Below, piece after piece: positions 1 through 8,511 of a stretch of DNA of 28,520 bases. Below the pieces are notes generated by a model that was not told where the DNA came from, ran no database searches, and saw only the letters and a list, made by a program, of their open reading frames with translations. Each line of letters opens with the position of its first letter. The first letter of the stretch is position 1. Location: contig CARUQW010000016.1 of NCBI GenBank assembly GCA_949077355.1, forward strand, positions 1 through 28,520. The letters run 5' to 3'. The translations under genes were made by a program, and so were the position numbers. The stretch comes from an uncultured Clostridia bacterium (GTDB lineage: Bacteria; Bacillota; Clostridia; TANB77; CAG-508).

Positions 1-109
1 AATGGAATGAACAAGGAAGCGAAATATTAATGATATTTATTTAATAAGTTCTTATAATTTAATATGGTATATATAACCCAAATATTTTTAAGCAATTACT
101 TTTATGAAT

Positions 110-138
110 TTGAAAAACTATAAATAATATGGTATAAT
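110..138 (+). promoter_or_regulatory. sigma-A-type promoter for rsmE run
   Basis: The -35 hexamer TTGAAA lies at 110-115 and the -10 hexamer TATAAT at 133-138, with a 17-bp spacer. The predicted start of transcription is about 20 bases before the rsmE ribosome-binding site. This probably drives the whole 167-4570 run, since no other good promoter is visible until 4657. Confidence 0.75.
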
Positions 139-166
139 CCATAATATAAAATAAAAGGAGAAAAAA

Positions 167-916
167 ATGCCAAAATTCTTTGTAAAACAAGAACAAATCC
201 AAGAAAATAGAATAACTATAAAAGGTCAAGATGTTAATCATATTAAAAAAGTATTAAGAGCACAAATAGGAGAAGAATTACCAATATGCGATTGCGAAAA
301 TGGAAAAAATTTTTTATGCACGATTCAAGAAATGCAAGATGAAAAAATAGTGTGTCAAATTAAACAACAAATAGAGGAAGAGGTAGAATCGAATGTGGAA
401 GTAACTGTTTTGCAAGGTTTGCCTAAAGCGGATAAAATGGAATTGGTAATACAAAAGTCAGTGGAATTAGGAACCTATGCTATTACGCCAGTTGAAATGA
501 AAAGATGTGTTGTAAAATTAAATGAAAAAGATAAAAGAAAGAAGATAGAAAGATGGCAAAAAATAGCAGAAGTAGCTGCAAAGCAGAGTGGAAGAAATAG
601 AATTCCACAAGTTAATGAAATACAAACCATTAAAAATATTTGTAATTTATGCCAAGAATATGATATAGTATTAGTAGCTTATGAGAATGAAAAAGAAAAT
701 AAATTAAAACAAGAATTAGAAAAAATAAAAGACAAGCAAAAAGAACATGTAAAGCTAGCTATTTTAATTGGGCCAGAAGGTGGGCTAGAAGAAGCAGAAA
801 TCAATCAATTAAAAGATAAGGGAGCTAAGATTGTAACATTAGGTAAACGAATTTTAAGAACAGAAACAGTGGCACTTAGTATGTTAAGTATTATTATGTA
901 TGAATTGGAAGAATAA
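167..916 (+). CDS. rsmE: 16S rRNA m3U1498 methyltransferase RsmE
   Basis: RsmE uses S-adenosylmethionine to methylate N3 of U1498 in 16S rRNA of the 30S subunit. The 249 residues match the usual family length. An N-terminal PUA-like region is followed by a C-terminal SPOUT knot. The knot shows the SAM-binding loop LIGPEGG (200-206) and the signature LGKRILRTETVA (225-236). The start is set by AAGGAG about 7 bases upstream, behind a consensus promoter. It is the first gene of a closely packed run; 19 bases separate it from the next gene. The assignment rests on these motifs and is close to certain. Confidence 0.95.
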   Translation: MPKFFVKQEQIQENRITIKGQDVNHIKKVLRAQIGEELPICDCENGKNFLCTIQEMQDEKIVCQIKQQIEEEVESNVEVTVLQGLPKADKMELVIQKSVELGTYAITPVEMKRCVVKLNEKDKRKKIERWQKIAEVAAKQSGRNRIPQVNEIQTIKNICNLCQEYDIVLVAYENEKENKLKQELEKIKDKQKEHVKLAILIGPEGGLEEAEINQLKDKGAKIVTLGKRILRTETVALSMLSIIMYELEE

Positions 917-935
917 AGTGAAGGGAATGAAATAA

Positions 936-1673
936 ATGGTAGAAGAAGTATCAGAAAAAAAGAATAAACTTCTGAAAGAAATATCACAGGAAATTGTAAA
1001 GAAAATGTTTGGAAACCTGTTAAGAGCGGTTGGAATTATGATTTATTTTATGATTTTGAATTTAGCATATTTTACTATGAAACAAGAAAGATTAATAGGT
1101 GACATTAAAGTATTTGCAGGAGCTTTCTTAGTAACAGGAATTATCTTTTTAGAAAAAGCATACAAAAGAGATAATGGAACAATGGGAATTACTGGTGTGG
1201 AATTTTTATTTTTAGCATTACATAGTTTATCAATTATGCATGTAATTACAATGTTAAAATATGATTTTAGACTTTATTTACTAACATCTTCCTATATTTT
1301 TTCAATTTATTATGTATTGAAATCAATTGTATTATATACAAAGGGAAGAAAAGAATATTTAAATAGTTTGAGTGATATCTCTGAAATTGTAAAAAAAGAA
1401 GAACCAATAAAAAAAGAAGCTAAAAAAAGAGAAAAACAAGAATCAGAAAAAAAGATAGAACAAAAACAAGTGGAAAAGAAAAAGAATAAGAAAAAAGTAG
1501 AGAAACAGACAGAAAAAGTAAAAAATAATAAAAAGGAAAATTCAGAAAAAAGTAAAACAACCAAAAGAAAAACGAAAAAAACAGAAGCAAAAAAAGAAAT
1601 AGAAGAAGTAAAAGTTCCAGAGAAAAAGAAAAGAGGAAGACCTAAAAAAGAGGTGAAAGTTAAAAATGATTAA
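936..1673 (+). CDS. Membrane protein with Lys/Glu-rich AT-hook-like tail
   Basis: I do not recognise a named family. The 245-residue protein has a short charged N-terminus and about four hydrophobic segments (roughly 28-48, 57-73, 86-106 and 111-134). A cytoplasmic tail of about 95 residues follows, made almost entirely of Lys, Glu and Gln. The tail ends in KKKRGRPKK, which resembles an AT-hook that binds the DNA minor groove. A polar, nucleic-acid-binding or phospholipid-binding membrane anchor is possible, but that is inference. The last 8 bases overlap the yicC start, so the two are probably translationally coupled. The start has GAAGGGA upstream. Confidence 0.75.
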   Translation: MVEEVSEKKNKLLKEISQEIVKKMFGNLLRAVGIMIYFMILNLAYFTMKQERLIGDIKVFAGAFLVTGIIFLEKAYKRDNGTMGITGVEFLFLALHSLSIMHVITMLKYDFRLYLLTSSYIFSIYYVLKSIVLYTKGRKEYLNSLSDISEIVKKEEPIKKEAKKREKQESEKKIEQKQVEKKKNKKKVEKQTEKVKNNKKENSEKSKTTKRKTKKTEAKKEIEEVKVPEKKKRGRPKKEVKVKND

Positions 1674-2541
1674 AAGTATGACAGGATATGGTAAAGCTAA
1701 TTTAGAAAAAAATGAAAGAGAATACCAAGTAGAAATAAAAAGTGTTAATCACAGATATTTAGATATTTCTGTAAAAATGCCAAGAGTTTTAAGTTATTTA
1801 GAAGAAATGGTAAAAAAGGAAATAGCAACAAAAGTAAAGAGAGGAAAAATTGATGTTTTTATTACTTTTCAAAATAATTCTACGGAAGGGAAAGAAATTA
1901 AAATTAATACCGAAATTGCTAAAATTTACATTGATGAATTAAAGAAATTAGCAGAACAAGAAAAGATATCAGCCAATATAGAAGTAACAGAAATTTCTAA
2001 ATTACCAGATGTTTTAAATATTCAAAATAAACAAGAAGATGAAACCATCAAAGAGGAATTGCTAGAAACTGTTAGCCAAGCAACTGAAAATTTAGTACAA
2101 ATGAGGCTCATAGAAGGTAAAAAAATGGCAGAAGATTTATTAGTAAGAATAAAGAGTGTGCAAGAGAAAGTAAAAGAAATATCTTCACTTTCTACTGGAC
2201 TTATTGAAGAATATGTAGTAAAATTAGAAGGTAGAATAAAAGAAATATTGAAAAATCAGGAAGTAGATTCAGCAAGACTAGCACAAGAAGTGGTTATTTA
2301 TGCAGACAAATGCTCGGTAGAAGAAGAGGTAACTAGGCTAAAAAGCCATATGTTACAATTTGAAAAGTTACTTAATTCAGAAGAAGCAATTGGAAAAAAA
2401 TTAGATTTTATCATTCAAGAGATGAATCGTGAAACGAATACAATTGGTTCAAAGGCAAATAATTTAGAAATTACCAATGATGTCATTGATGTAAAAACAG
2501 AATTGGAAAACATTAGAGAACAAATACAAAATATTGAATAA
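1666..2541 (+). CDS. yicC: YicC/YloC family endoribonuclease
   Basis: YicC-family proteins are endoribonucleases linked to RNA turnover; the Bacillus member is YloC. The 291 residues have the family N-terminus MIKSMTGYGKA and the motif VEIKSVNHRYLD (22-33). The C-terminal DUF1732 region shows QEMNRETNTIGSKAN (about 252-266), which contains family-conserved residues. Length is normal. The start codon lies inside the end of the upstream membrane-protein gene. The order yicC-remA followed by gmk/rpoZ and priA-def-fmt is the classic Firmicutes arrangement, which supports the call. Confidence 0.93.
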   Translation: MIKSMTGYGKANLEKNEREYQVEIKSVNHRYLDISVKMPRVLSYLEEMVKKEIATKVKRGKIDVFITFQNNSTEGKEIKINTEIAKIYIDELKKLAEQEKISANIEVTEISKLPDVLNIQNKQEDETIKEELLETVSQATENLVQMRLIEGKKMAEDLLVRIKSVQEKVKEISSLSTGLIEEYVVKLEGRIKEILKNQEVDSARLAQEVVIYADKCSVEEEVTRLKSHMLQFEKLLNSEEAIGKKLDFIIQEMNRETNTIGSKANNLEITNDVIDVKTELENIREQIQNIE

Positions 2542-2581
2542 CAAAAAAATAGTTGCCATTAGGCAAAGAAATGGAGGGAAA

Positions 2582-2842
2582 ATGATGCAATTAGTAAATA
2601 TTGGATTTGGAAATATTGTTTCATCAGAAAGGATTGTGGCGATTGTAAGTCCAGAATCAGCACCAATCAAGAGAATGGTGCAAGAAGCGAAAGATAATAA
2701 AACAGCAGTTGATGCTACTTATGGAAGAAGAACAAGAGCAGTATTAATTATGGATTCTGGACATATTATTTTATCAGCAGTTCAACCAGAAACGGTTGGA
2801 GGTAGAATTGATAAATCAATTTCACAAGAATTTGAAAAATAA
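2582..2842 (+). CDS. remA: RemA/DUF370 extracellular matrix regulatory protein
   Basis: RemA is a small DNA-binding protein that in Bacillus activates biofilm-matrix and osmoprotection genes by wrapping DNA. The sequence contains the conserved blocks VNIGFGNIVSSERIVAIVSP, PIKRMVQEA, DATYGRRTRAV and ILSAVQPETV. The open frame starts at 2534, but the first 16 codons look unlike the family. The GGAGGG at 2574-2579 points to ATG at 2582 or 2585, and the latter has better spacing. I use 2582, giving 86 residues, the family length. It is widely conserved across Clostridia, so its job here may be broader than biofilm control. Confidence 0.92.
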   Translation: MMQLVNIGFGNIVSSERIVAIVSPESAPIKRMVQEAKDNKTAVDATYGRRTRAVLIMDSGHIILSAVQPETVGGRIDKSISQEFEK

Positions 2843-2872
2843 TTCAAATAAAAAAGAAAGGATTGAAAAAAT

Positions 2873-3061
2873 ATGATAGTAAAACCAACGGTAGGACAAT
2901 TATTAACAAAAGCGAAAAATAGATATGAATTAGTAATTGCAACAGCAAGAAGAGCAAGACAAATTGCAGCAGGAGATGAAGTAAAAACCAGTGTAAAAGA
3001 AGAATCACCAGTAACTTTAGCTGCTAATGAAATAGCAGAAGGGAAGGTAACAATATGTTAG
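2873..3061 (+). CDS. rpoZ: RNA polymerase omega subunit
   Basis: Omega helps fold and assemble the beta-prime subunit of RNA polymerase. The 62-residue protein has the family core KNRYELVIATARRARQIA (about 16-33), followed by a short acidic region and a conserved NEIAEGKV (about 52-59). It is at the short end of the family. The Shine-Dalgarno AAAGGA lies about 9 bases upstream. Its last 7 bases overlap the start of gmk. In Bacillus rpoZ follows gmk; here it precedes it. Confidence 0.93.
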   Translation: MIVKPTVGQLLTKAKNRYELVIATARRARQIAAGDEVKTSVKEESPVTLAANEIAEGKVTIC

Positions 3062-3624
3062 TCATATTATCTGGTGTAGCAGGAGCTGGAAAAGATACAA
3101 TCAAAAAAGAATTAATTAAAAGGATGGAAAATGTAGAATCACTTCCATCTTTTACTTCTAGACCTATGCGTGAAGGAGATATAGAAGGACAAACCTATAA
3201 TTTTGTGAGTCGTGAAGAATTTGAAGAAATGATAAAAAGAGAAGAATTTTATGAGTATGATATTCATCATAATCAATATTATGGGACGTCTAGAAAACTA
3301 TTAAACGAAAAAATCAAAAGTGGAAAAGTAATCGTAAAAGATATCGATGTAAATGGAACAGAACATTTGAAAGAATTGTTAAAGGAAGATACTCGAGTAG
3401 TAACTGTTTTTTTAAGAGTTCCTAAAGAAGAGTTAAAGAAAAGATTAGAAGCTAGAATAGACCAACCGAGTCCAGCAGAAGTAGTATTAAGATTAAATCG
3501 ATTTGATTATGAAGAATCGAGAATTAATTTGTATGATTATGTGTTAAAAAATGATGATTTAGAAAAAACAGTACAAATTATAGAGACAATTATAGAAAAT
3601 GAACTAAGAATGGAAAAGGAGTAA
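3055..3624 (+). CDS. gmk: Guanylate kinase (divergent)
   Basis: Guanylate kinase phosphorylates GMP to GDP with ATP. The 189 residues carry a P-loop GVAGAGKDT (7-15), the GMP-binding block TSRPMREGDIEGQTYNF, then YYGTS and a C-terminal YDYVLKNDDLEKT. Length is normal. The P-loop differs from the common GPSGxGK, and the usual LEIDVQG block reads VKDIDVNG, so this is a diverged member. It is translationally coupled to rpoZ by overlap, and no second gmk is seen in the window. A related nucleotide-kinase paralogue cannot be excluded, but the genomic slot fits gmk. Confidence 0.85.
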   Translation: MLVILSGVAGAGKDTIKKELIKRMENVESLPSFTSRPMREGDIEGQTYNFVSREEFEEMIKREEFYEYDIHHNQYYGTSRKLLNEKIKSGKVIVKDIDVNGTEHLKELLKEDTRVVTVFLRVPKEELKKRLEARIDQPSPAEVVLRLNRFDYEESRINLYDYVLKNDDLEKTVQIIETIIENELRMEKE

Positions 3625-3628
3625 TTGC

Positions 3629-4570
3629 ATGGAAGAATCAAAAGAAAGATTTCTTGATAAAATAATCAAAGAACTTTGTTCTGAAATGAATATAAAACTA
3701 GAAGAGTTGTCTTATGGCTGGGTGTTACAACTTTCAAAAAACGGAAAAGTAAGACATATTACAAGAAATCACTTTGATAATAATCCACAAGCAAGTAGTG
3801 AAATAGCAGATGATAAATATGCAACTTATGAGGTATTAAAATCACAAAATGTACCAGTAATTAAACATACTATGATATTTAATCCAGCTACGAGAAGTCG
3901 TTATGTGCCAGAAGAAGGCATTTGGTCTATGATAGAAAATGAATTCATAAAATATGGAGCACTTGTTGTTAAACCAAATAATGAATGTGAAGGACAAGGA
4001 GTGGAACTTTGTCGTAATCAGAAAGAATTAGAAATAGCAATTGGAAAATTATTTCAAACACATGCGAATATTAGTATATGTCCGTATTATAATGTGAAAA
4101 AGGAATATAGAACTTTTTATTTAAATGGAGAAGTATTTTTAATTTATGCTAAAACAAAACCTTTTGTAATTGGTGATGGAAAGTCAACATTGGAAGAACG
4201 AATCAAGAGTTTGAATTTACCAAAAAGGAAAGTGGTAGAAGATAATTTGAAAAAATTGGATATGACATATGTGCCTCAAAAGAATCAAAAAGTTGAAATT
4301 TCATGGAAGCATAACTTAAGTGGTGGTTCCATTCCTATTGTTTTAGAAAAAGACGAAATATATCAAAAAATAGAACAACTAGCGATTCAAGCAGGACAAG
4401 CCATGAATATGAATTTTGCTACGATTGATATCATTCAAACGATGGAGGATGAGTTTTATGTTTTAGAGGTTAATTCAGGGGTTTGTGCAACTATTTTTTC
4501 TGAATCGATAGCGGATGGATATGAAAAAATGAAAAATATTTATCGAGAGGCATTAAAGAAATTGTTTTAA
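3629..4570 (+). CDS. ATP-grasp ligase-like protein
   Basis: The 313-residue protein is an ATP-grasp enzyme most like the ATP-grasp part of cyanophycin synthetase or bifunctional glutathione synthetase. Visible blocks are IADDKYATYEVLKSQNVPVI (59-78), which is the usual entry to the fold. They continue with the lysine-bearing ALVVKPNNECEGQGV (111-125), GDGKSTLEERI (182-192), HNLSGGS (228-234) and the metal-binding D267 and E280-x-N282. Such enzymes form amide bonds between a carboxylate and an amine, but the substrate is not readable. It starts 4 bases after gmk and ends at a strong terminator. It occupies the place where coaBC stands in many Firmicutes. Confidence 0.85.
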   Translation: MEESKERFLDKIIKELCSEMNIKLEELSYGWVLQLSKNGKVRHITRNHFDNNPQASSEIADDKYATYEVLKSQNVPVIKHTMIFNPATRSRYVPEEGIWSMIENEFIKYGALVVKPNNECEGQGVELCRNQKELEIAIGKLFQTHANISICPYYNVKKEYRTFYLNGEVFLIYAKTKPFVIGDGKSTLEERIKSLNLPKRKVVEDNLKKLDMTYVPQKNQKVEISWKHNLSGGSIPIVLEKDEIYQKIEQLAIQAGQAMNMNFATIDIIQTMEDEFYVLEVNSGVCATIFSESIADGYEKMKNIYREALKKLF

Positions 4571-4571
4571 T

Positions 4572-4632
4572 AAAAATACCTGTTAAATAAAATGACTAGT
4601 ATGATAAGAGTTGTTTTAACAGGTATTTTTTT
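4572..4632 (+). terminator. Intrinsic terminator after the ATP-grasp gene
   Basis: A perfect 16-bp inverted repeat has its left arm at 4572-4587 and its right arm at 4615-4630, around the core ATACCTG/CAGGTAT. The arms are separated by 27 bases and the right arm runs into a T tract. It separates the rsmE-to-ATP-grasp run from priA. Confidence 0.8.
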
Positions 4633-4656
4633 ACGCTTGTTTCACTAAAAAATACC

Positions 4657-4685
4657 TTGTGAAAAACAAAAAAGTTTGATATACT
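4657..4685 (+). promoter_or_regulatory. Promoter for priA
   Basis: The -35 hexamer TTGTGA is at 4657-4662 and the -10 hexamer TATACT at 4680-4685, with a 17-bp spacer. It lies just after the terminator and before the priA Shine-Dalgarno AAAGGAG. Confidence 0.65.
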
Positions 4686-4709
4686 AATGCATAAGAAAAG
4701 GAGAAAAAA

Positions 4710-6979
4710 ATGATAGCAGAAGTAATCATCAATCGAACGGCTAAAAAATTAAATAGAACTTTTGATTACTATGTCCCAAAAGAATTAGAGGGGCTTATTT
4801 TGGTTGGAAGCAAAGTATTAGTACCTTTTGGAAAAGGAGAAAAACTAGAAGAAGCCTTTGTTGTAAAGCTAAAGGAAAGAACGAATTATTCTAATCAAAT
4901 TAAAAAAATCACAAAATTAGAAGAGCAGTTAAAAGATGAGCAAATTGAATTGGCCAAATGGATGGCGAAAAGATATTTTTGTAATGTGTCAGATTGTATT
5001 AAACTAATGTTAACACCAGGAACAAGAACAAAAAATAAAGAAAAAAGAATACAAGAGAAAACCATAAATTGTGTGTATCTGGCGAAAGAAATAGAAGAAA
5101 TTGAGTTTGACATCCAAACAGAGAAAATTAAATCTGAGAAGCAGAAAAAAATTATAAATTTTGTAAAAGATAATGAGGGAGTAACTATTCCAGAAATTGA
5201 AATGTTTACAGATGCTTCAAGGGCCATTGTAAATACACTAATAAAAAATGGATACTTAGAAATAATAGAACAAAAAGTAGAAAGAAACCCATTAAATTTG
5301 AAAGATATGGAGAGTATAAAAAGGATTGAAAAAACAGAAAGTTTAAAATTAACAGAAGAGCAGGAAAAGGCGTATCAAACAATAAAACAAAAAATGAAAG
5401 AAAAAAGTTATCAATCTTTTTTATTGTATGGTGTAACGGGTTCCGGAAAAACAGAAATCTATTTACAATTAATTCAGAAGGCATTGGAACAAGAAAAAAC
5501 TGCCATCTTATTAGTTCCAGAAATATCACTAACACCTCAGATGTTAGACCGATTTATTGCTCGATTCGGAAAAGAAGAAATTGCAGTTTTGCATAGCAAA
5601 TTATCCATTGGTGAAAGACATGATGAATGGGAAAGAATTCGAGAAGGAAAAGCAAAAATTGTCATAGGAGCTAGGTCAGCAATTTTTGCACCAATTGAAA
5701 ATATTGGTATTATCATTATTGATGAAGAACATGACAGTTCCTATAAATCAGAAGCAAATCCTAAATATGATACCAAAGAGATAGCTAAAAAAATAGCAAA
5801 ACAAAGTGGCTGTCCACTATTACTAGGAAGTGCAACACCAGATATCAAGAGCTATTTCAAAGCGAAGAAAAAAAATGAATCAGAAGTAGAAATGTTACAA
5901 TTAACCAAAAGAGCAAATCAATCAACTTTGCCAAAAGTGCAGGTTGTTGATTTAAAACAAGAATTGGTAAATGGAAATCGTTCTATGTTAAGCATGGACT
6001 TATATACTGCGATTGAAGAAAATTTAAAACAAAAAAGACAGACTATTTTATTTTTAAATCGAAGAGGTTATTCAACCTTTATTATGTGTAGAAATTGTGG
6101 GTATACTGTCCAATGTAAGAATTGCAATATTAGTATGACATATCATAGTTATGAAAAAAAGCTAAAATGTCATTATTGTGGTTATGAAGAAAATGTGGTA
6201 ACAATATGTCCAGAATGTCACAGCGACAAAATACGATATTTTGGAACAGGAACCCAAAAGTTAGAACAAGAAATTCAAAAACAATTTCCACGGAGCTAAA
6301 ACTATTCGAATGGACATTGATACCGTAACAAAAAAGAATTCTCATGAAGAGATTTTAAATCAATTTAAGAATGAAAACATAGATATTCTAATTGGAACCC
6401 AAATGGTAGTCAAAGGACATCATTTTCCAAATGTAACACTAGTAGGTGTTATTGCAGCAGACAGTTCCTTGAACATAGATGATTATCGAGCCAATGAACG
6501 AACTTTTCAAATTTTAACACAAGTGGCACGGACGAGCAGGAAGAGAAAAATTACCAGGAAAAGTAATCATACAAAGTTACAACCCAGAAAACTTTACCAT
6601 CCAATGTGCCAAAGAGCAAAATTACGAAAAATTCTATGAAACAGAAATAGCCTTACGTAAGCAGTTGAAATATCCTCCATTTTGCGATATAATAGTAGTG
6701 AATTTTAATAGTCTATCAGAACAAGAAATCAAAAAAACAAGTCAATGGATGTATGAAAAACTAAAAGCTAGTTTAGAGGAAGAGCAATTTAAAATATTCA
6801 GACCAATGCCATCACCAATTGACAAAATACAAAACAGAATACGTTATCGAATTATTATAAAAGGAAATATGACCAAAGAGGCCAATACCGTATTTAATCA
6901 ATATTTAAAAGAAATATATAGCAAAAATCTAAAAACGACACGAATTACAATCGATGTCAATCCAAACAACATGATGTGA
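4710..6979 (+). CDS. priA: Primosomal helicase PriA, interrupted by two +1 shifts
   Basis: PriA is a DNA helicase that restarts stalled replication forks. Three frames are needed: 4710-6290, 6292-6528 and 6530-6979, which join to about 755 residues, the normal length. The first part has Walker A GVTGSGKTE (241-249), the DEEH box (338-341) and an eight-cysteine zinc region starting at C460. The second part carries GTQMVVKG and the approach to helicase motif VI. The third completes motif VI (VAGRAGR) and the C-terminal domain. Each junction is one extra C before a GGA codon, forming an in-frame CGG. The frames on both sides are intact and well conserved, so this does not look like a decayed gene. 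I infer +1 frameshifting at CGG; assembly error is the alternative. Confidence 0.9.
6288..6294 (+). other. Putative +1 frameshift site 1 in priA (CCA-C-GGA)
   Basis: In the upstream frame the codons read CCA CGG AGC TAA, with a stop at 6297-6299. Skipping the C at 6291 gives CCA GGA GCT AAA, restoring the conserved PriA stretch FPGAK. The codon met in the zero frame is CGG, which is otherwise unused in frame in this window apart from the two other shift sites. Confidence 0.7.
6526..6532 (+). other. Putative +1 frameshift site 2 in priA (GCA-C-GGA)
   Basis: The upstream frame reads GCA CGG ACG AGC and runs on through non-homologous codons to a stop at 6637-6639. Skipping the C at 6529 gives GCA GGA CGA GCA GGA AGA, which is the invariant helicase motif VI (AGRAGR). 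The shift is therefore needed for an active helicase. Confidence 0.7.
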
Positions 6980-7004
6980 AATTGGGGACGTTTCCTTTTT
7001 CACA
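6975..7004 (+). repeat. GGGGACGTTTCC hairpin repeat (TGTGAAA arms), copy 1
   Basis: Arms TGTGAAA (6975-6981) and TTTCACA (6998-7004) enclose GGGGACGTTTCC, which itself folds with G-U pairs. The priA stop codon lies inside the left arm. Near-identical copies are at 23005-23034 and, inverted, at 25090-25119. It probably forms an RNA hairpin between priA and def. Confidence 0.8.
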
Positions 7005-7044
7005 TTTTGGGGTAAGATAGATAAAAGTAAAGGAGTAAGAAGAA

Positions 7045-7524
7045 ATGGCAATTAGAAATTTAAGATTAGATGGAGACGAAATTTTAAAAAAGAAGTCAAG
7101 AGAGGTCGAAAATATCGATGAGAAAATACAAATTTTAATTGATGATATGATAGAAACAATGCATAAATACAATGGAGTAGGATTGGCAGCAGTACAAGTA
7201 GGCGTTTTAAAAAGAGTAATTGTGATTGATTTGTATGATGATAAAGGTCCTATTGTATTAATCAATCCAGTTATTGTTAAAACAAAAGGGGAACAAGAAG
7301 TAGATGAAGGTTGTTTGAGCTTCCCGAATCAATTTGCTAAAGTGATAAGACCAGCAGAAGTAGTAGCTGAGTATATGGATAGAGATGGAAAAAGAATGAA
7401 AGTTAAGGCAAAAGAATTATTAGCACAAGCAATTTGCCATGAAGTAGATCATTTGAATGGCGAAGTGTTTATGGATAAAATAATACCAGGTACATTAGAA
7501 TATGTGGAGCCTGAACAAAAATAG
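7045..7524 (+). CDS. def: Peptide deformylase
   Basis: Deformylase removes the formyl group from the N-terminal methionine of new proteins and uses a metal ion. The 159 residues show all three catalytic motifs: GVGLAAVQ (44-51), EGCLS (88-92, with the metal-binding Cys) and HEVDH (132-136, with two metal-binding His and the catalytic Glu). AAAGGAG precedes the ATG. It is followed 27 bases later by fmt, which attaches the formyl group that this enzyme removes, a standard pairing. Confidence 0.97.
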   Translation: MAIRNLRLDGDEILKKKSREVENIDEKIQILIDDMIETMHKYNGVGLAAVQVGVLKRVIVIDLYDDKGPIVLINPVIVKTKGEQEVDEGCLSFPNQFAKVIRPAEVVAEYMDRDGKRMKVKAKELLAQAICHEVDHLNGEVFMDKIIPGTLEYVEPEQK

Positions 7525-7551
7525 CTGGCAAAAAGAAAGGAAAAATAAGAT

Positions 7552-8511
7552 ATGAATGTATTATTTATGGGAACTCCCGATTTTGCTAGGGAAAGTTTAA
7601 AATCTATTTATGAAGCAGGTCATAATATTTTAGGAGTGGTAACCAATTTAGATAAACCAAAAGGGAGAGGCATGAAATTGCAACCATCTGAAGTAAAAGA
7701 ATATGCTTTAGAGAAAGGATTAAAAATATATCAACCAGAAAAAGTAAAAAATAACAAAGAATTTAGAGAAGAGATAGAAAAGCTAAAACCAGACGTAATT
7801 TGTGTAGTTGCTTATGGAAAAATTCTTCCTAAAAAGATATTGGAAATTCCAAAATATGGGTGTATTAATGTTCATGGTTCTTTACTTCCAAAATATAGAG
7901 GAGCAGCTCCGATTCAATGGGCTGTTTTAAATGGTGATAAAGTGACTGGTATTACAACGATGTATATGGACGCTGGAATGGATACAGGAGACATGATTTT
8001 AAAAGAAGAAGTAGAAATAGGAGAAGATGAAACCACAGGAGAGTTATGGGACAGATTAGCTAAAATAGGAGGAGAACTGCTAGTAAAAACGTTACAGCAA
8101 GTAGGAAAAGGAACAGCACCAAGAGAGAAACAAGGGGATGATTTTTCAATTGCTCCGATGCTTTCAAAAGAAATGGCAAAAATTGAATGGGATAACCAAA
8201 CTGCACAAGAAATCAAAAACCTAGTAAGAGGATTAAATCCAATCATGGGAGCATATACTTATTTAAACGGGAAGAAAATAAAATTTTGGAAAGTTGCAAT
8301 TGCAACAAAAGATGAAATAATAGTAAATAATATAGATGTTTTAAAAAATGGAACGATTCTTATTGCAAATCCGAAAGATGGACTTTTTATTAAGACGGTC
8401 GAAGGTGTTTTAAAAGTGCTAGAAATCCAAGGAGAGAATGCTAGAAGAATGTCAATTCAGGATTTCTTGAGAGGAAATATGATTAAAGAATATGATGTAT
8501 TTGAATCATGA
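7552..8511 (+). CDS. fmt: Methionyl-tRNA formyltransferase
   Basis: Fmt transfers formyl from 10-formyltetrahydrofolate to initiator Met-tRNA. The 319 residues are of usual length. The catalytic triad N106, H108 and D144 is present, in NVHGSLLPKYRGAAPI and DAGMDTGD. An N-terminal FMGTPDFA block and a C-terminal tRNA-binding OB-like domain are also visible. It lies directly after def. Its folate cofactor could come from Fhs, encoded at 12813-14474 in the same window. Confidence 0.97.
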   Translation: MNVLFMGTPDFARESLKSIYEAGHNILGVVTNLDKPKGRGMKLQPSEVKEYALEKGLKIYQPEKVKNNKEFREEIEKLKPDVICVVAYGKILPKKILEIPKYGCINVHGSLLPKYRGAAPIQWAVLNGDKVTGITTMYMDAGMDTGDMILKEEVEIGEDETTGELWDRLAKIGGELLVKTLQQVGKGTAPREKQGDDFSIAPMLSKEMAKIEWDNQTAQEIKNLVRGLNPIMGAYTYLNGKKIKFWKVAIATKDEIIVNNIDVLKNGTILIANPKDGLFIKTVEGVLKVLEIQGENARRMSIQDFLRGNMIKEYDVFES

